Numbered from the stretch's first letter, positions 7,397 to 15,728 are shown. The stretch: 64,000 nucleotides of DNA from Elusimicrobiota bacterium (GCA_016928195.1 JAFGLF010000087.1:38330-102329); one strand, 5' to 3'. Notes: generated by a model from the letters alone, not told the origin. Translations and numbers: made by a program.

Positions 7397-8813
7397 TATT
7401 CTTTGTAGTTTTTTATTACTTTGTATTTTAAACTTTGTATTTCACACTGTTGTAAATGCGGATACTCCGGGTGCGCAGTTTCTTATGATTTCTCCAGGAG
7501 CAAGAGCATCAGGCTTGGGAGAATCTTTTGTTTCTATTGCTGATGATTTTACAGTTATGTATTGGAATCCTGCAGGTATGTCTTTTGTAGAACGTCCTGA
7601 GGTAGGACTGGCTAATACATCATGGGTGGCAGATATCACCAATACCCATATTGCATTTGTTAAGCCACTGAAACGCGGAGGACTTGGTGTTGCTATAACG
7701 TCGCAGCAGGTAGAAGTTATCGGTTACGATACCAGCGGTGTAAGAATGGCAGAAGAACCCACTGAAGAGGATGCGTCTATTGGAGCATCGGCTTCATTTT
7801 TATTAGGACCAAAATTCAGTATCGGGGGAACCTTAAAATATGTGAGTGTAGAGATACACGAGTTAAAGGCCGAATCCGCTACCATGGATCTTGGTTTAAT
7901 GGCAAAGTTAGGAAGCAGGGAAAGATTCTTTTTGGGCGGTTCGTTTTCTAATTTATCAGGTTCTCTTGAATATGACGATGCGGCAGGTAGTAGCGACGAT
8001 CTTCCTGTATGTATACGTCTGGGTGCGGGGTATAAGTTTCTTTCAGATAAAAACTTGACATTTGCAATGGCGCTTGAGAGTTTCCCTGGAGATGACAATG
8101 CAGGCGGGGTAAGATTTGGTGCAGAGTATTGGTATAAAAACTTTATTGCATTACGGCTCGGAGCTAAATCCAATTCCAATGATAATACCATGGGTGGTTC
8201 ATGCTTTGGATTCGGGCTGCGTTATAAAGGTATCGGTTTTGATTATGCAGCTCTTAGCACAGGAGTAAACGAGGATGGAATGGATAGTATACAAAAAATA
8301 AATCTCTCGTATGCATTCGGTAAAGCAGAAAAGAAGGAAAAACCAAAGAAAGAGCCTAAGAAAGAAAAGTCCAAGAAGGAAGAACCAGTTAAGGTTAAAA
8401 AACCTGAAAGGAAGTCGGGAAAGATAAATATAGCAGTTGCGGATTTTGCAGGAAAAAATGTGTCCCAGGCGGATGCTTCGATTGTTGCCGACTTCTTAAG
8501 GACAGACCTTGTTAATACCGGTGTTTATACAGTAATTGAAAAAGCAAATATGGATAAGGTTTTAGCAGAGGCCGCATTTCAGCAGACCGGCTGTACAACA
8601 TCCGAATGCGCAGTTCAAATAGGAAAGATATTGAATGTAAAACAAATGGTAGTCGGTTCACTTTCCAAACTTATGGATACATATTACATAACGGTAAATC
8701 TTGTAGAGGTTCAGACAGGAAAGATTCTTGCATCGTATGACCAGGAAGCAATGACAGCTAAACAGTTGAAGACAGCATGTAAGACATTAGCTGGAAAATT
8801 GGCTAATGAGTAG
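7383..8813 (+). CDS. PorV/PorQ-family outer-membrane barrel fused to a CsgG-like domain
   Basis: A 476-residue exported protein with a signal peptide ending near VVNA. Residues about 28-310 are a PorV/UPF0164-type beta-barrel: the hallmark is GARASGLGESFVSIADDFTVMYWNPAGM, quoted here by its key parts SGLGESFVSIADD and YWNPAGM. Alternating hydrophobic strands follow. A Lys/Glu/Pro linker (about 315-345) joins it to a C-terminal domain of about 130 residues that resembles the CsgG/FlgT lipoprotein fold (INIAVADFAGKNVS, LVNTGVYTVIEK, GCTTSECAVQIGKIL, VGSLSKL, GKILASYDQEA). PorV proteins are outer-membrane components of type IX secretion in Bacteroidetes; a role for this one in exporting the neighbouring secreted protein is inference. 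The barrel plus CsgG fusion is confident; the function is not. Confidence 0.75.
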   Translation: MKLNNILCSFLLLCILNFVFHTVVNADTPGAQFLMISPGARASGLGESFVSIADDFTVMYWNPAGMSFVERPEVGLANTSWVADITNTHIAFVKPLKRGGLGVAITSQQVEVIGYDTSGVRMAEEPTEEDASIGASASFLLGPKFSIGGTLKYVSVEIHELKAESATMDLGLMAKLGSRERFFLGGSFSNLSGSLEYDDAAGSSDDLPVCIRLGAGYKFLSDKNLTFAMALESFPGDDNAGGVRFGAEYWYKNFIALRLGAKSNSNDNTMGGSCFGFGLRYKGIGFDYAALSTGVNEDGMDSIQKINLSYAFGKAEKKEKPKKEPKKEKSKKEEPVKVKKPERKSGKINIAVADFAGKNVSQADASIVADFLRTDLVNTGVYTVIEKANMDKVLAEAAFQQTGCTTSECAVQIGKILNVKQMVVGSLSKLMDTYYITVNLVEVQTGKILASYDQEAMTAKQLKTACKTLAGKLANE

Positions 8814-8858
8814 GTAAAAAAACAGGTAACAAGCAATGTGTAATATGGAAAAATAGAT

Positions 8859-10217
8859 ATGGCAAGGAATGCAAGTTATTACGTTTTACTTATTATTTGT
8901 TATCTGTCACTTGTTGTTCCTTCTTTTGCAAAAATACACTCCGGAAGCAAAGCCCCGGGTTTCATTCTTGCCGATATAAACGGCAAAAAAGTTTCACTTA
9001 CTGGTATATTGGCGGACAATAAACCAGTTATAATTTCTTTTTTTGCTACATGGTGTAAACCCTGCCTTAAAGAAATACCGCATTTAGAAAAGTTGCAAAA
9101 TGAGTCGGATGTCAGGGTTTATTTAATAAATATTGATAATATTAGTACCGAAAAAGTTTCGGGATTTTTGAAGGAAAAAAATATAAAACTTAGGGTTTTA
9201 CTTGACCCTGAGGCAAGAATTACCGGTGATGCCTATGAGGTATTGAAGGGGGGGCTTGCATCAATACCAAAGCTTTTCTTGTTTTCACCGACTGGTATTA
9301 TAAAATTTGTCTCTGAAGGTTATGATAATGAAATAGAACAGAAACTTACTAATGAAATTGTAAAGATTGAAAGAGAACAAAAAAACAAACCCAGAGAGCT
9401 TGCAATTTTTTTTACGAATTCTACAAACGGTTACTTTGAGTCCTGCGATTGTCCTACGCATCCTTATGGCGGGCTTGTAAGACGGGCAACATACCTTAAG
9501 CAGCAGCGAAAAAAACATCCTAATAATCTTGTTCTGGATTCCGGAGATTTATTTCCGCCTTATGTTCCCGAAACAATGGCTGAATATATTTTAAAAATAT
9601 ACAGACTTTTGGAATATGATGCTGTTGGTATCGGTGACCAGGAGTTCTCATGTAAAAATTTTGTAAAAAACATTGAATCATCCAAAGTTCCGTTTCTTTC
9701 GTCAAATATAAATTGTTGCGAAGGGAATATGTGCAGGTTTATTACACCGCATGAGAAAGTTATAAACAAACAGAATCTAAAAATAAAAATTTTATCCGTT
9801 ATTCATCCTGATGTTTTTATCCTTTATCCCGAAAAAATAAAAAGAGGGTTAAATATTCTGCCTGTAGAAGATATTCTGGAAAATAAAAAAGGAAACTGTG
9901 ACTTTTTGATTCTGATTTCTCATTCGGGTTTTGATACTGATAAGGAAATAGCAAAAAACCACGATAATATTGATTTGATAATTGGCGGTCATTCGCAGAC
10001 ACTCTTGACGAAGCCGTATAAAGTCAAAAACACATTAATTGTCCAAGCGGGTCAGGATGCGCAAAATGTCGGCAAACTTATTCTGAAATTTGATGAAAAT
10101 AAGAAAATATTTGATTATGACTACGAAGTTTTCCCTTTAACAAAGGACATACCCGACGACCCGCAAATCAGAGCCCTCATTAAAGAGTATAGAAAAAAAA
10201 TAACAAAGAAAAAATAA
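8859..10217 (+). CDS. TlpA-like thioredoxin fused to a 5'-nucleotidase-like metallophosphatase domain
   Basis: A 452-residue exported protein. A signal peptide (YYVLLIICYLSLVVPSFA) is followed by a TlpA/ResA thioredoxin fold with active-site CKPC (C66, C69) and cis-Pro in SIPKLF (P137). From about 180 there is a domain related to UshA/5'-nucleotidase metallophosphatases: GGLVRRATYLKQ, VLDSGDLF, ILISHSGF, IIGGHSQ. Key metal-ligand positions look altered: the usual DTHG is STNG, GNHEF reads GDQEF, and the His ending GGHSH is Gln. The loop SCDCP adds two Cys (C196, C198). Catalysis by the second domain is therefore doubtful. The next gene, 6 bp on, carries a CcdA-like electron transporter, so both probably act in periplasmic thiol redox. 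Confidence 0.78.
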   Translation: MARNASYYVLLIICYLSLVVPSFAKIHSGSKAPGFILADINGKKVSLTGILADNKPVIISFFATWCKPCLKEIPHLEKLQNESDVRVYLINIDNISTEKVSGFLKEKNIKLRVLLDPEARITGDAYEVLKGGLASIPKLFLFSPTGIIKFVSEGYDNEIEQKLTNEIVKIEREQKNKPRELAIFFTNSTNGYFESCDCPTHPYGGLVRRATYLKQQRKKHPNNLVLDSGDLFPPYVPETMAEYILKIYRLLEYDAVGIGDQEFSCKNFVKNIESSKVPFLSSNINCCEGNMCRFITPHEKVINKQNLKIKILSVIHPDVFILYPEKIKRGLNILPVEDILENKKGNCDFLILISHSGFDTDKEIAKNHDNIDLIIGGHSQTLLTKPYKVKNTLIVQAGQDAQNVGKLILKFDENKKIFDYDYEVFPLTKDIPDDPQIRALIKEYRKKITKKK

Positions 10218-10223
10218 GATAAA

Positions 10224-11756
10224 ATGAAACCCATAGAAATTAAGAAATACATAGAAACTCGTTGTGATTTTCAAACAACTGTATTTCTATCATATTTCTA
10301 CCGTATTTCCACTGTATTTCTATTAATTTTTTATAATACCTGTCTTTTTGCCCAAAGGATAGGGATTGATAAAAAGATAATTGATTTTGGTAAAGTAGAA
10401 GAAAATACCGTAATAGACCGTGAAATAGAAATTAAAAATTCTTCTGAGAAAATCCTAAAAATTAAAGTTGATCCCGCATGTGATTGTATAACCGTGATAC
10501 CCGGAAGAATAGATATAAATCCGAAACAGAAGATAAGTATAAAAACAGCAATAAATACAAAGGGCTATGCAGGCGAGTTTAGTAAAAAGATATTTATACA
10601 GTCAAATGATCCGGAAAGTCCGTATATATTTGTTAAGGTCGAGGGCACTATACTTGAATGTAAAAAACCCAAAATTTCAATTACGGTTTTTGATTCTGCT
10701 GAATGCCTTTTCTGTATTGACTTGAGAAAAACCATACTAGCATCGTATGAAAAGGAGTATGGGATAAAAATAGTGTTTACCGAATATTCCATCGATGAAC
10801 CTAGAAACTATGAAACACTTTCCGTGCTGGCAAAGAAAAGAGGAATGGTGCTGAATGAAATGCCTGTTGTTTTTGTGGGTGATGATGTAATAAGCGGTAA
10901 AAAAGAAATCAAAAAAAATCTTTCAAAATTGCTGAAAAAATATATAGAGAAGGGTTATGCCGGAAAAATTGATATAAAAATTCCAGATGAAATTAACCGG
11001 GAACGGAAGGAAGAATTTGTTAGCAGACTAAGAATCCTTCCTATAATTTTTGCAGGGTTGCTGGACGGTGTTAACCCTTGTGCCTTCGCCACAATTGTAT
11101 TTTTTATAACGTATTTAAGTATGGTTATGAAGAAGCGGAAATATGAGGTTTTCATTATAGGAGTGTTTTTTATAATAGGTGTGTTTGTTACGTATTTTCT
11201 TATTGGCATTGGTATATTCAGTTTTATCCGGAAAGCGGCTCAATTTGTTGTTATTTCAAAAATAGTATATTTTATAGTAGGAGTAATTGCCATAACCATA
11301 GCATGCTGGCATTTTTATGAAGCAATGGCTATTTTGAATGGTACCGGTGTGGGCGGCGTAAATATGAAATTAAAACTGCCTGATTCTCTGAGATGGAAAA
11401 TTTATGATATAATAACAAAATTTAGTGTATTAAAATATCTGATACCGGCTGCATTGATGACAGGGGCGGTTATAACAGTACTGGAGTTATTCTGCACAGG
11501 ACAGATATATCTGCCCACGATAATGTATGTAGTAGGGCTTCCGGAATATAGGATAAAGGGCATTTTTTATCTGCTGGTTTACTGTATATTGTTTGTTCTA
11601 CCGCTTATAATTATTTTCCTGGTGTTTTATTTAGGTTTAAATCTTGACTGGCTTGAAGCATTTTTCAGAAAAAGAATATTTTTGATAAAAATTTTTATGT
11701 CTATCATATTGTTTACCCTTGGAATAATAATTTTTGCAACCGTATTTTCTACTTGA
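10224..11756 (+). CDS. DUF1573 - glutaredoxin-like - CcdA/DsbD-type membrane fusion
   Basis: A 510-residue protein with three parts. After an unusual N-terminus and a signal-like hydrophobic segment comes a DUF1573 Ig-like domain (about 50-145; IDFGKVEENTVIDREIEIKN, PACDCITV with C86 and C88). A glutaredoxin-like domain follows (about 150-245) with a CLFC redox pair (C161, C164). The C-terminal half (about 268-510) has about six membrane helices of the CcdA/DsbD type with one Cys in NPCA (C286) and one in ELFCTGQ (C424), the pair that relays electrons across the membrane in that family. With the TlpA gene just upstream it looks like a complete thiol-reduction relay. The first 40 residues are coded by a period-11 repeat. 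Confidence 0.78.
   Translation: MKPIEIKKYIETRCDFQTTVFLSYFYRISTVFLLIFYNTCLFAQRIGIDKKIIDFGKVEENTVIDREIEIKNSSEKILKIKVDPACDCITVIPGRIDINPKQKISIKTAINTKGYAGEFSKKIFIQSNDPESPYIFVKVEGTILECKKPKISITVFDSAECLFCIDLRKTILASYEKEYGIKIVFTEYSIDEPRNYETLSVLAKKRGMVLNEMPVVFVGDDVISGKKEIKKNLSKLLKKYIEKGYAGKIDIKIPDEINRERKEEFVSRLRILPIIFAGLLDGVNPCAFATIVFFITYLSMVMKKRKYEVFIIGVFFIIGVFVTYFLIGIGIFSFIRKAAQFVVISKIVYFIVGVIAITIACWHFYEAMAILNGTGVGGVNMKLKLPDSLRWKIYDIITKFSVLKYLIPAALMTGAVITVLELFCTGQIYLPTIMYVVGLPEYRIKGIFYLLVYCILFVLPLIIIFLVFYLGLNLDWLEAFFRKRIFLIKIFMSIILFTLGIIIFATVFST
10232..10324 (+). repeat. period-11 palindromic repeat inside the CcdA-fusion start
   Basis: Four tandem 11-bp units of the form GTATTTCTATC run from 10281 to 10324. 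Their complement (ATAGAAAT, AGAAATAC, ATAGAAAC) lies at 10232-10258, so the whole forms a word / anti-word palindrome like those between other genes. Here it is translated as the N-terminus of the protein. Confidence 0.6.
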
Positions 11757-11781
11757 CAAGTTTTTTATAATATGTTAGAAT
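11753..11781 (+). promoter_or_regulatory. csp promoter
   Basis: TTGACA (11753-11758), 17 bp, TAGAAT (11776-11781). The -35 box overlaps the TGA stop of the preceding gene. The predicted start near 11788 leaves a leader of about 80 nt before the cold-shock gene, including a possible small GGCA / TGCC hairpin. Confidence 0.72.
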
Positions 11782-11866
11782 TGACCCAGGTGTGGCATAT
11801 CTCTTGAGTTGCCAGAAGTACGGAGTAGAGCTGCACAGATTGTTTAAGTAAGGAGGAAATGGGTAG

Positions 11867-12067
11867 ATGCAAGGTAAAGTGAAGTGGTTTAATGACTCCA
11901 AAGGTTACGGCTTCTTGGCTAAAGATGATGGTTCAGGCGATGTGTTCGTTCACTTTTCGTCTATTGTTGGCGACGGATTCAAATCGTTGTCAGAAGGTGA
12001 CGCAGTAGAGTTTGATGTTGTAGAATCTGATAAGGGTCCTAAAGCAGCAAATGTAAAAAAGCTTTAA
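11867..12067 (+). CDS. csp: cold-shock protein (CspA family)
   Basis: A 66-residue cold-shock domain protein, a single-stranded nucleic-acid-binding RNA chaperone. It has the full family pattern: [17 protein letters not shown] with RNP1 (KGYGFL), DVFVHFSSI with RNP2 (VFVHF), and the closing GPKAANV. A strong AAGGAGG ribosome binding site lies 10 bp upstream of the ATG. It has its own promoter and a rho-independent terminator, so it is a single-gene unit. About 26 bp at the 3' end (AAAAAAGCTTTAAT...AACATATA) are duplicated just past the stop. Confidence 0.96.
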   Translation: MQGKVKWFNDSKGYGFLAKDDGSGDVFVHFSSIVGDGFKSLSEGDAVEFDVVESDKGPKAANVKKL

Positions 12068-12113
12068 TTTAAACATATAGAAAAAAAGCTTTAATGAACA
12101 TATAAAAAATAGA

Positions 12114-12152
12114 AACCCGATCCCGCCAAGGCGGGGTTGGGTTTTTTTTTTG
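12114..12152 (+). terminator. rho-independent terminator of csp
   Basis: AACCCGATCCCGCC and GGCGGGGTTGGGTT pair around a two-base AA apex and are followed by a run of nine to ten T. The stem is nearly complete, with one G-T pair. This is the clearest intrinsic terminator in the window. Confidence 0.88.
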
Positions 12153-12190
12153 TATTTTTTGAGTTCCCTACTGGAAGTAAAAAAACAACC

Positions 12191-12299
12191 CCGATGGTTA
12201 GTTCCGTCCGCCAGCTGGCTGATAGGAACTATCGGGATAATAGTGGGGGCGGAGCAGGGTTTACCCCCACACCAATAGATTGACCATTGGTGTGGGGGT
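12191..12299 (+). repeat. two hairpins between csp and secA
   Basis: The first (about 12191-12237) pairs CCCCGATGGTTAGTTCC with GGAACTATCGGG, imperfectly. The second is a perfect 14-bp stem, ACCCCCACACCAAT (12263-12276) with ATTGGTGTGGGGGT (12286-12299), and a 9-nt loop. The right arm ends where the secA -35 box begins. No gene is visible between csp and secA. Confidence 0.7.
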
Positions 12300-12327
12300 T
12301 TACAAAATAAGTAAAATTTGCTAGAAT
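12299..12327 (+). promoter_or_regulatory. secA promoter, nearly leaderless
   Basis: TTTACA (12299-12304), 17 bp, TAGAAT (12322-12327). The secA ATG is at 12336, only 8 bp past the -10 box, so the transcript would start at about the start codon. No Shine-Dalgarno is present, consistent with a leaderless or nearly leaderless message. Confidence 0.55.
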
Positions 12328-12335
12328 AAGACAAT

Positions 12336-14963
12336 ATGTTAAACTATATTTTCAGAAAAGTATTCGGGACAAAGTCGGAAAGGGATGTTAAGAAAATTCT
12401 GCCTTTGATTGAACAGATAAATTCACTTGAAGAAAAGACAAAAAAAATATCCGATGATGCCCTGAAACTCAAGACGGATGAGTTCAAATCCCGTCTTTCA
12501 AAAGGTGAAACCCTTGAACAGATACTGCCGGAGGCGTTTGCATGTGTCCGTGAAGCTGCAAAACGTACAATAGGACAAAGACATTTTGACGTGCAGCTTA
12601 TCGGGGGAACAATTCTGCATCAGGGCAAGATTGTGGAAATGAAGACAGGTGAGGGTAAAACTCTTGTTGCAACCCTGGCTGTATACTTAAATGCATTATT
12701 AGGAGAAGGTGTTCATGTTATAACCGTAAATGATTATCTTGCCAAAAGAGACTGTTTTTGGATGGGACCCATATATGAATTCTTGGGTTTAAGTGTCGGT
12801 CATGTAGAACACGGTATGGACGATACCGAGAGAAAACAGATGTATCAGCGGGACGTTGTTTATGTTACAAATTCTGAAATTGGTTTCGATTACCTGCGCG
12901 ATAATATGAAATCTTCAAAAGATGAAAGGGTGTTGAGGGGTTTAAGCTACGCGATAGTCGACGAAGTCGACTCGATTTTAATCGATGAAGCGAGAACACC
13001 TCTCATAATATCAGGTCCTGCGGAAGAGGCAACGGATAAATATTATATAATCAATAGAATTGTTCCTCATCTGAAAGGAAAATTTATAACAGAAGCAGAG
13101 GAAATTGATGCGAAATATAAACAGATAGATCTTTCTGCCGGATATGACTATATTGTTGATGAAAAAAATCATACGGCTGTTCTTACAAATCAGGGAAGTG
13201 CAAAATGTGAAAAAATGCTTGGGATAAAGAATTTCTATGACGATGTACAATCGGGATGGCTGCACCATATAGACCAGGCATTAAAGGCACACAATCTTTT
13301 CAAACGCGATGTACATTATGTTGTTAAAAACGGTGAAGTAATAATCGTTGATGAGTTTACAGGACGTCTTATGCCGGGTCGCAGGTGGTCGGACGGTCTG
13401 CACCAGGCGGTGGAAGCAAAGGAAAATCTAAGAATAGCAGAGGAAAATCAAACCCTTGCAACAATTACATACCAGAATTTTTTCAAGATGTATAAAAAGA
13501 TTGCCGGAATGACAGGTACTGCTATGACTGAAGCAGGTGAATTCTGGCATATTTATAAACTGGACCCTGTAGAAATACCTACCAATAAACCCATGATAAG
13601 GAATGATTTACCGGACGTTATTTATAAGACTGAAAGAGAAAAGTATGACGCAATCATACAGGAGATTCAGGATCTTTATAAGTCCGGCAGGCCTGTACTG
13701 GTCGGTACGCGTTCAATTGAGAAAAATGAAAAACTTTCGGCAATGCTGAAAAAAAAAGGTATTCCTCATCAGATACTAAATGCAAAATACCACGAACAGG
13801 AAGCACATATTATTGCCCAGGCGGGCAGAAAAAGGAGTGTTACCGTTGCTACAAATATGGCAGGCAGAGGAACTGATATTGTTTTGGGCGGGAATCCTTC
13901 GGAACCTGCAGAACAGGAAGAGGTGAAAAAACTGGGAGGTCTTCATATACTGGGAACGGAAAGACACGAAGCGAGACGAATAGACAATCAATTGCGAGGC
14001 AGAGGAGGAAGACAGGGGGATATGGGTTCATCCAGATTCTATCTTTCTCTGGAAGACGAGCTTATGCGTTTATTCGGCAGTGACAGAATTGCTCCTATTA
14101 TGGAAAGGCTTGGCATGAAAGAAGGGGAGGTTATTGAGCATCCATTTATATCCCGTGCCATAGAAAATGCCCAGCGGAAAGTCGAAGAAATGAATTTTGA
14201 GATCAGGAAGAATCTTCTTGAATATGATAACGTGATGAATAAACAGCGGGAAGTAATTTATGCATTAAGAAATTCGATACTTGACGGTGTAAATGTTTAC
14301 GATAAGATATGGGAAATGATAGGTGAATCACTTGATGAAAAACTTGAATTGTACTGTCCGCAAAAAGTTTATCCGGAAAACTGGGAAGTGGGAACTGTTT
14401 CGGTATGGACAAAGAGAACATTCGGACTGGATTTAAAGTTTTTAAAAGAAGAAATCGTTTCGTTTAAACAGGATTCATTTAGAGAATTACTTATAGAAAA
14501 AATAAAAGAGGTATATCTAAGACGCGAGGCGGATTTTACAAAAGAGATGCTGGAGGATATAGAAAGACATGTGATGCTTCAGGTAATCGACAATGCATGG
14601 AAACACCATCTTTATGATTTGGACCAGTTGCGTAAAGGCGTAAGCCTGCGTGCGTATGGTCAGAAAGACCCGGTTGTTGAGTACAAAAGAGAATCACTTG
14701 CGCTTTTTATGACTATGATGGACAGGATACGTGAGGAAACAGTGGAATATGTTTTCCGGGTTCAGGTTATGCCAAGACGTGTAAGGCCTGCACCGGTTTC
14801 ACTCGGCACACCGCCTATTCCCGGCCATCCTGCGCAACCTCGTCAGCCGCAGGCTGCCGCGGCAAGTAAACAGACGGTCCCGAATGTTCCTAAAAAGATA
14901 GGCAGAAATGACCCATGTCCGTGCGGAAGCGGAAGGAAATACAAAAAATGCTGCGGAAGATAA
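12336..14963 (+). CDS. secA: preprotein translocase ATPase SecA
   Basis: An 875-residue motor ATPase that drives proteins through SecYEG. Seen in order: NBD1 with Walker A (MKTGEGKTLVATLA), the DEAD-like box IVDEVDSILIDEARTPLI, the preprotein cross-linking region, NBD2 (VATNMAGRGTDIVLGGNP, RIDNQLRGRGGRQGD), the helical scaffold and wing region, and a C-terminal SEC-C zinc motif (CPCGSGRKYKKCCGR) that in other bacteria binds SecB and lipids. Length and order are typical. It has its own promoter immediately upstream and is followed by an unusual GC-rich spacer. Confidence 0.97.
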   Translation: MLNYIFRKVFGTKSERDVKKILPLIEQINSLEEKTKKISDDALKLKTDEFKSRLSKGETLEQILPEAFACVREAAKRTIGQRHFDVQLIGGTILHQGKIVEMKTGEGKTLVATLAVYLNALLGEGVHVITVNDYLAKRDCFWMGPIYEFLGLSVGHVEHGMDDTERKQMYQRDVVYVTNSEIGFDYLRDNMKSSKDERVLRGLSYAIVDEVDSILIDEARTPLIISGPAEEATDKYYIINRIVPHLKGKFITEAEEIDAKYKQIDLSAGYDYIVDEKNHTAVLTNQGSAKCEKMLGIKNFYDDVQSGWLHHIDQALKAHNLFKRDVHYVVKNGEVIIVDEFTGRLMPGRRWSDGLHQAVEAKENLRIAEENQTLATITYQNFFKMYKKIAGMTGTAMTEAGEFWHIYKLDPVEIPTNKPMIRNDLPDVIYKTEREKYDAIIQEIQDLYKSGRPVLVGTRSIEKNEKLSAMLKKKGIPHQILNAKYHEQEAHIIAQAGRKRSVTVATNMAGRGTDIVLGGNPSEPAEQEEVKKLGGLHILGTERHEARRIDNQLRGRGGRQGDMGSSRFYLSLEDELMRLFGSDRIAPIMERLGMKEGEVIEHPFISRAIENAQRKVEEMNFEIRKNLLEYDNVMNKQREVIYALRNSILDGVNVYDKIWEMIGESLDEKLELYCPQKVYPENWEVGTVSVWTKRTFGLDLKFLKEEIVSFKQDSFRELLIEKIKEVYLRREADFTKEMLEDIERHVMLQVIDNAWKHHLYDLDQLRKGVSLRAYGQKDPVVEYKRESLALFMTMMDRIREETVEYVFRVQVMPRRVRPAPVSLGTPPIPGHPAQPRQPQAAAASKQTVPNVPKKIGRNDPCPCGSGRKYKKCCGR

Positions 14964-15162
14964 ATGTCGCTCGCAATCAAATTTGTCGGACACGCTCAGC
15001 CGACCGCCCTGCTCGCCTCGCTGAAGCGAGAGCGAAGCGGGTCGTCTTCGCTCTGGCGTCGCTCCTATGGGGTTGTAGTCGCTCCTTTCCGCCACAGGCG
15101 GATCTGCCTTTGGCATGAAAGGGTACCGACTAAATTTATTGCTCGCTCCTCAATTAAAAAAC
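14964..15162 (+). other. GC-rich, repeat-word spacer after secA
   Basis: This 199-bp gap is clearly richer in G and C than its surroundings. It is built from short words that recur elsewhere in the window: GCTCGC, GAGCGAAGCG, GTCGCTCC and an AGGCGGA / TCCGCC pair. Several frames are open through it, but no start with a ribosome binding site and no recognisable protein is seen. It looks like an accumulation of small repeats and not a gene. Confidence 0.5.
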
Positions 15163-15561
15163 ATGGGACAATTTTATAAAATAGAAGTAAATACTCATAA
15201 AAATTCAGAATTTGTTGATATTACTTCGGCTGTTCAGAAAAAGGTTGCAGATTCGAAAATAAAGGACGGGATTTGTACCGTTTTTATACCGCATACAACA
15301 GCAGGTGTTACCATAAATGAAAATGCCGACCCGGATGTTGTAAGCGATATTTTGATGATGCTGGATAGAAAGATTCCATTAAGGGACGGTAACTACAGGC
15401 ATGGTGAGGGTAATTCTGCAGCCCACATAAAGGCATCTTTTTTAGGTTCCTCGGTATCTGTTATAGTTGAAAACAGTAAGCTTCAGCTCGGAACATGGCA
15501 GGGCATTTATTTCTGCGAGTTTGACGGACCCCGCAGAAGACAGGTCTGGATAAAGATATAA
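15163..15561 (+). CDS. yjbQ: YjbQ/UPF0047 family protein
   Basis: A 132-residue protein of the YjbQ (UPF0047) family, small trimeric proteins; some members have weak thiamine-phosphate synthase activity, but the physiological role is unsettled. Family motifs are visible: VFIPHTTAGVTINENADPDV, then YRHGEGNSAAHIKASFLGSS, and the closing LGTWQGIYFCEFDGPRRRQVWI. The ATG at 15163 gives the usual N-terminus; the frame is open further upstream, but only through the GC-rich spacer. Confidence 0.88.
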   Translation: MGQFYKIEVNTHKNSEFVDITSAVQKKVADSKIKDGICTVFIPHTTAGVTINENADPDVVSDILMMLDRKIPLRDGNYRHGEGNSAAHIKASFLGSSVSVIVENSKLQLGTWQGIYFCEFDGPRRRQVWIKI

Positions 15562-15564
15562 AAC

Positions 15565-15714
15565 AACGCAAATAATCGCGAATGAACAACGGAACGCTAA
15601 TACACCTGCCCGACTGACGCGGTCAGGCGGGAGTGAATATAAAACCAACGTGAACTCATACAGATGCTGTTATTCGCGACAATAAGCGTTAGATTAGCGA
15701 AAATTCGCGTTTGT
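15565..15714 (+). repeat. CGCGAAT-class palindrome, yjbQ/nadE
   Basis: Left side words AACGCAAATAATCGCGAATG and AACGCTAAT; right side ATTCGCGACAATAAGCGTTAG, ATTAGCG and ATTCGCGTT. Nested inside is another palindrome, CCTGCCCGACTG / GTCAGGCGGG (about 15605-15631). The right end lies 14 bp from the nadE start. Nothing else is seen in this gap. Confidence 0.7.
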
Positions 15715-15728
15715 TTTCGGAGACGACA

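Noticed and set aside
7724..8191. A 155-codon minus-strand frame under the PorV-CsgG gene.
   Set aside because: It mirrors the barrel gene's codon pattern, and no family motif is seen in the translation.
11788..11866. A riboswitch or thermosensor in the csp leader.
   Set aside because: A small GGCA / TGCC hairpin is possible, but no known riboswitch core or extended cold-shock leader structure can be recognised by eye.
14964..15162. A 67-71 codon frame after secA as a small gene.
   Set aside because: Three frames are open only because of the GC-rich repeat words; none has a ribosome binding site or a plausible protein.
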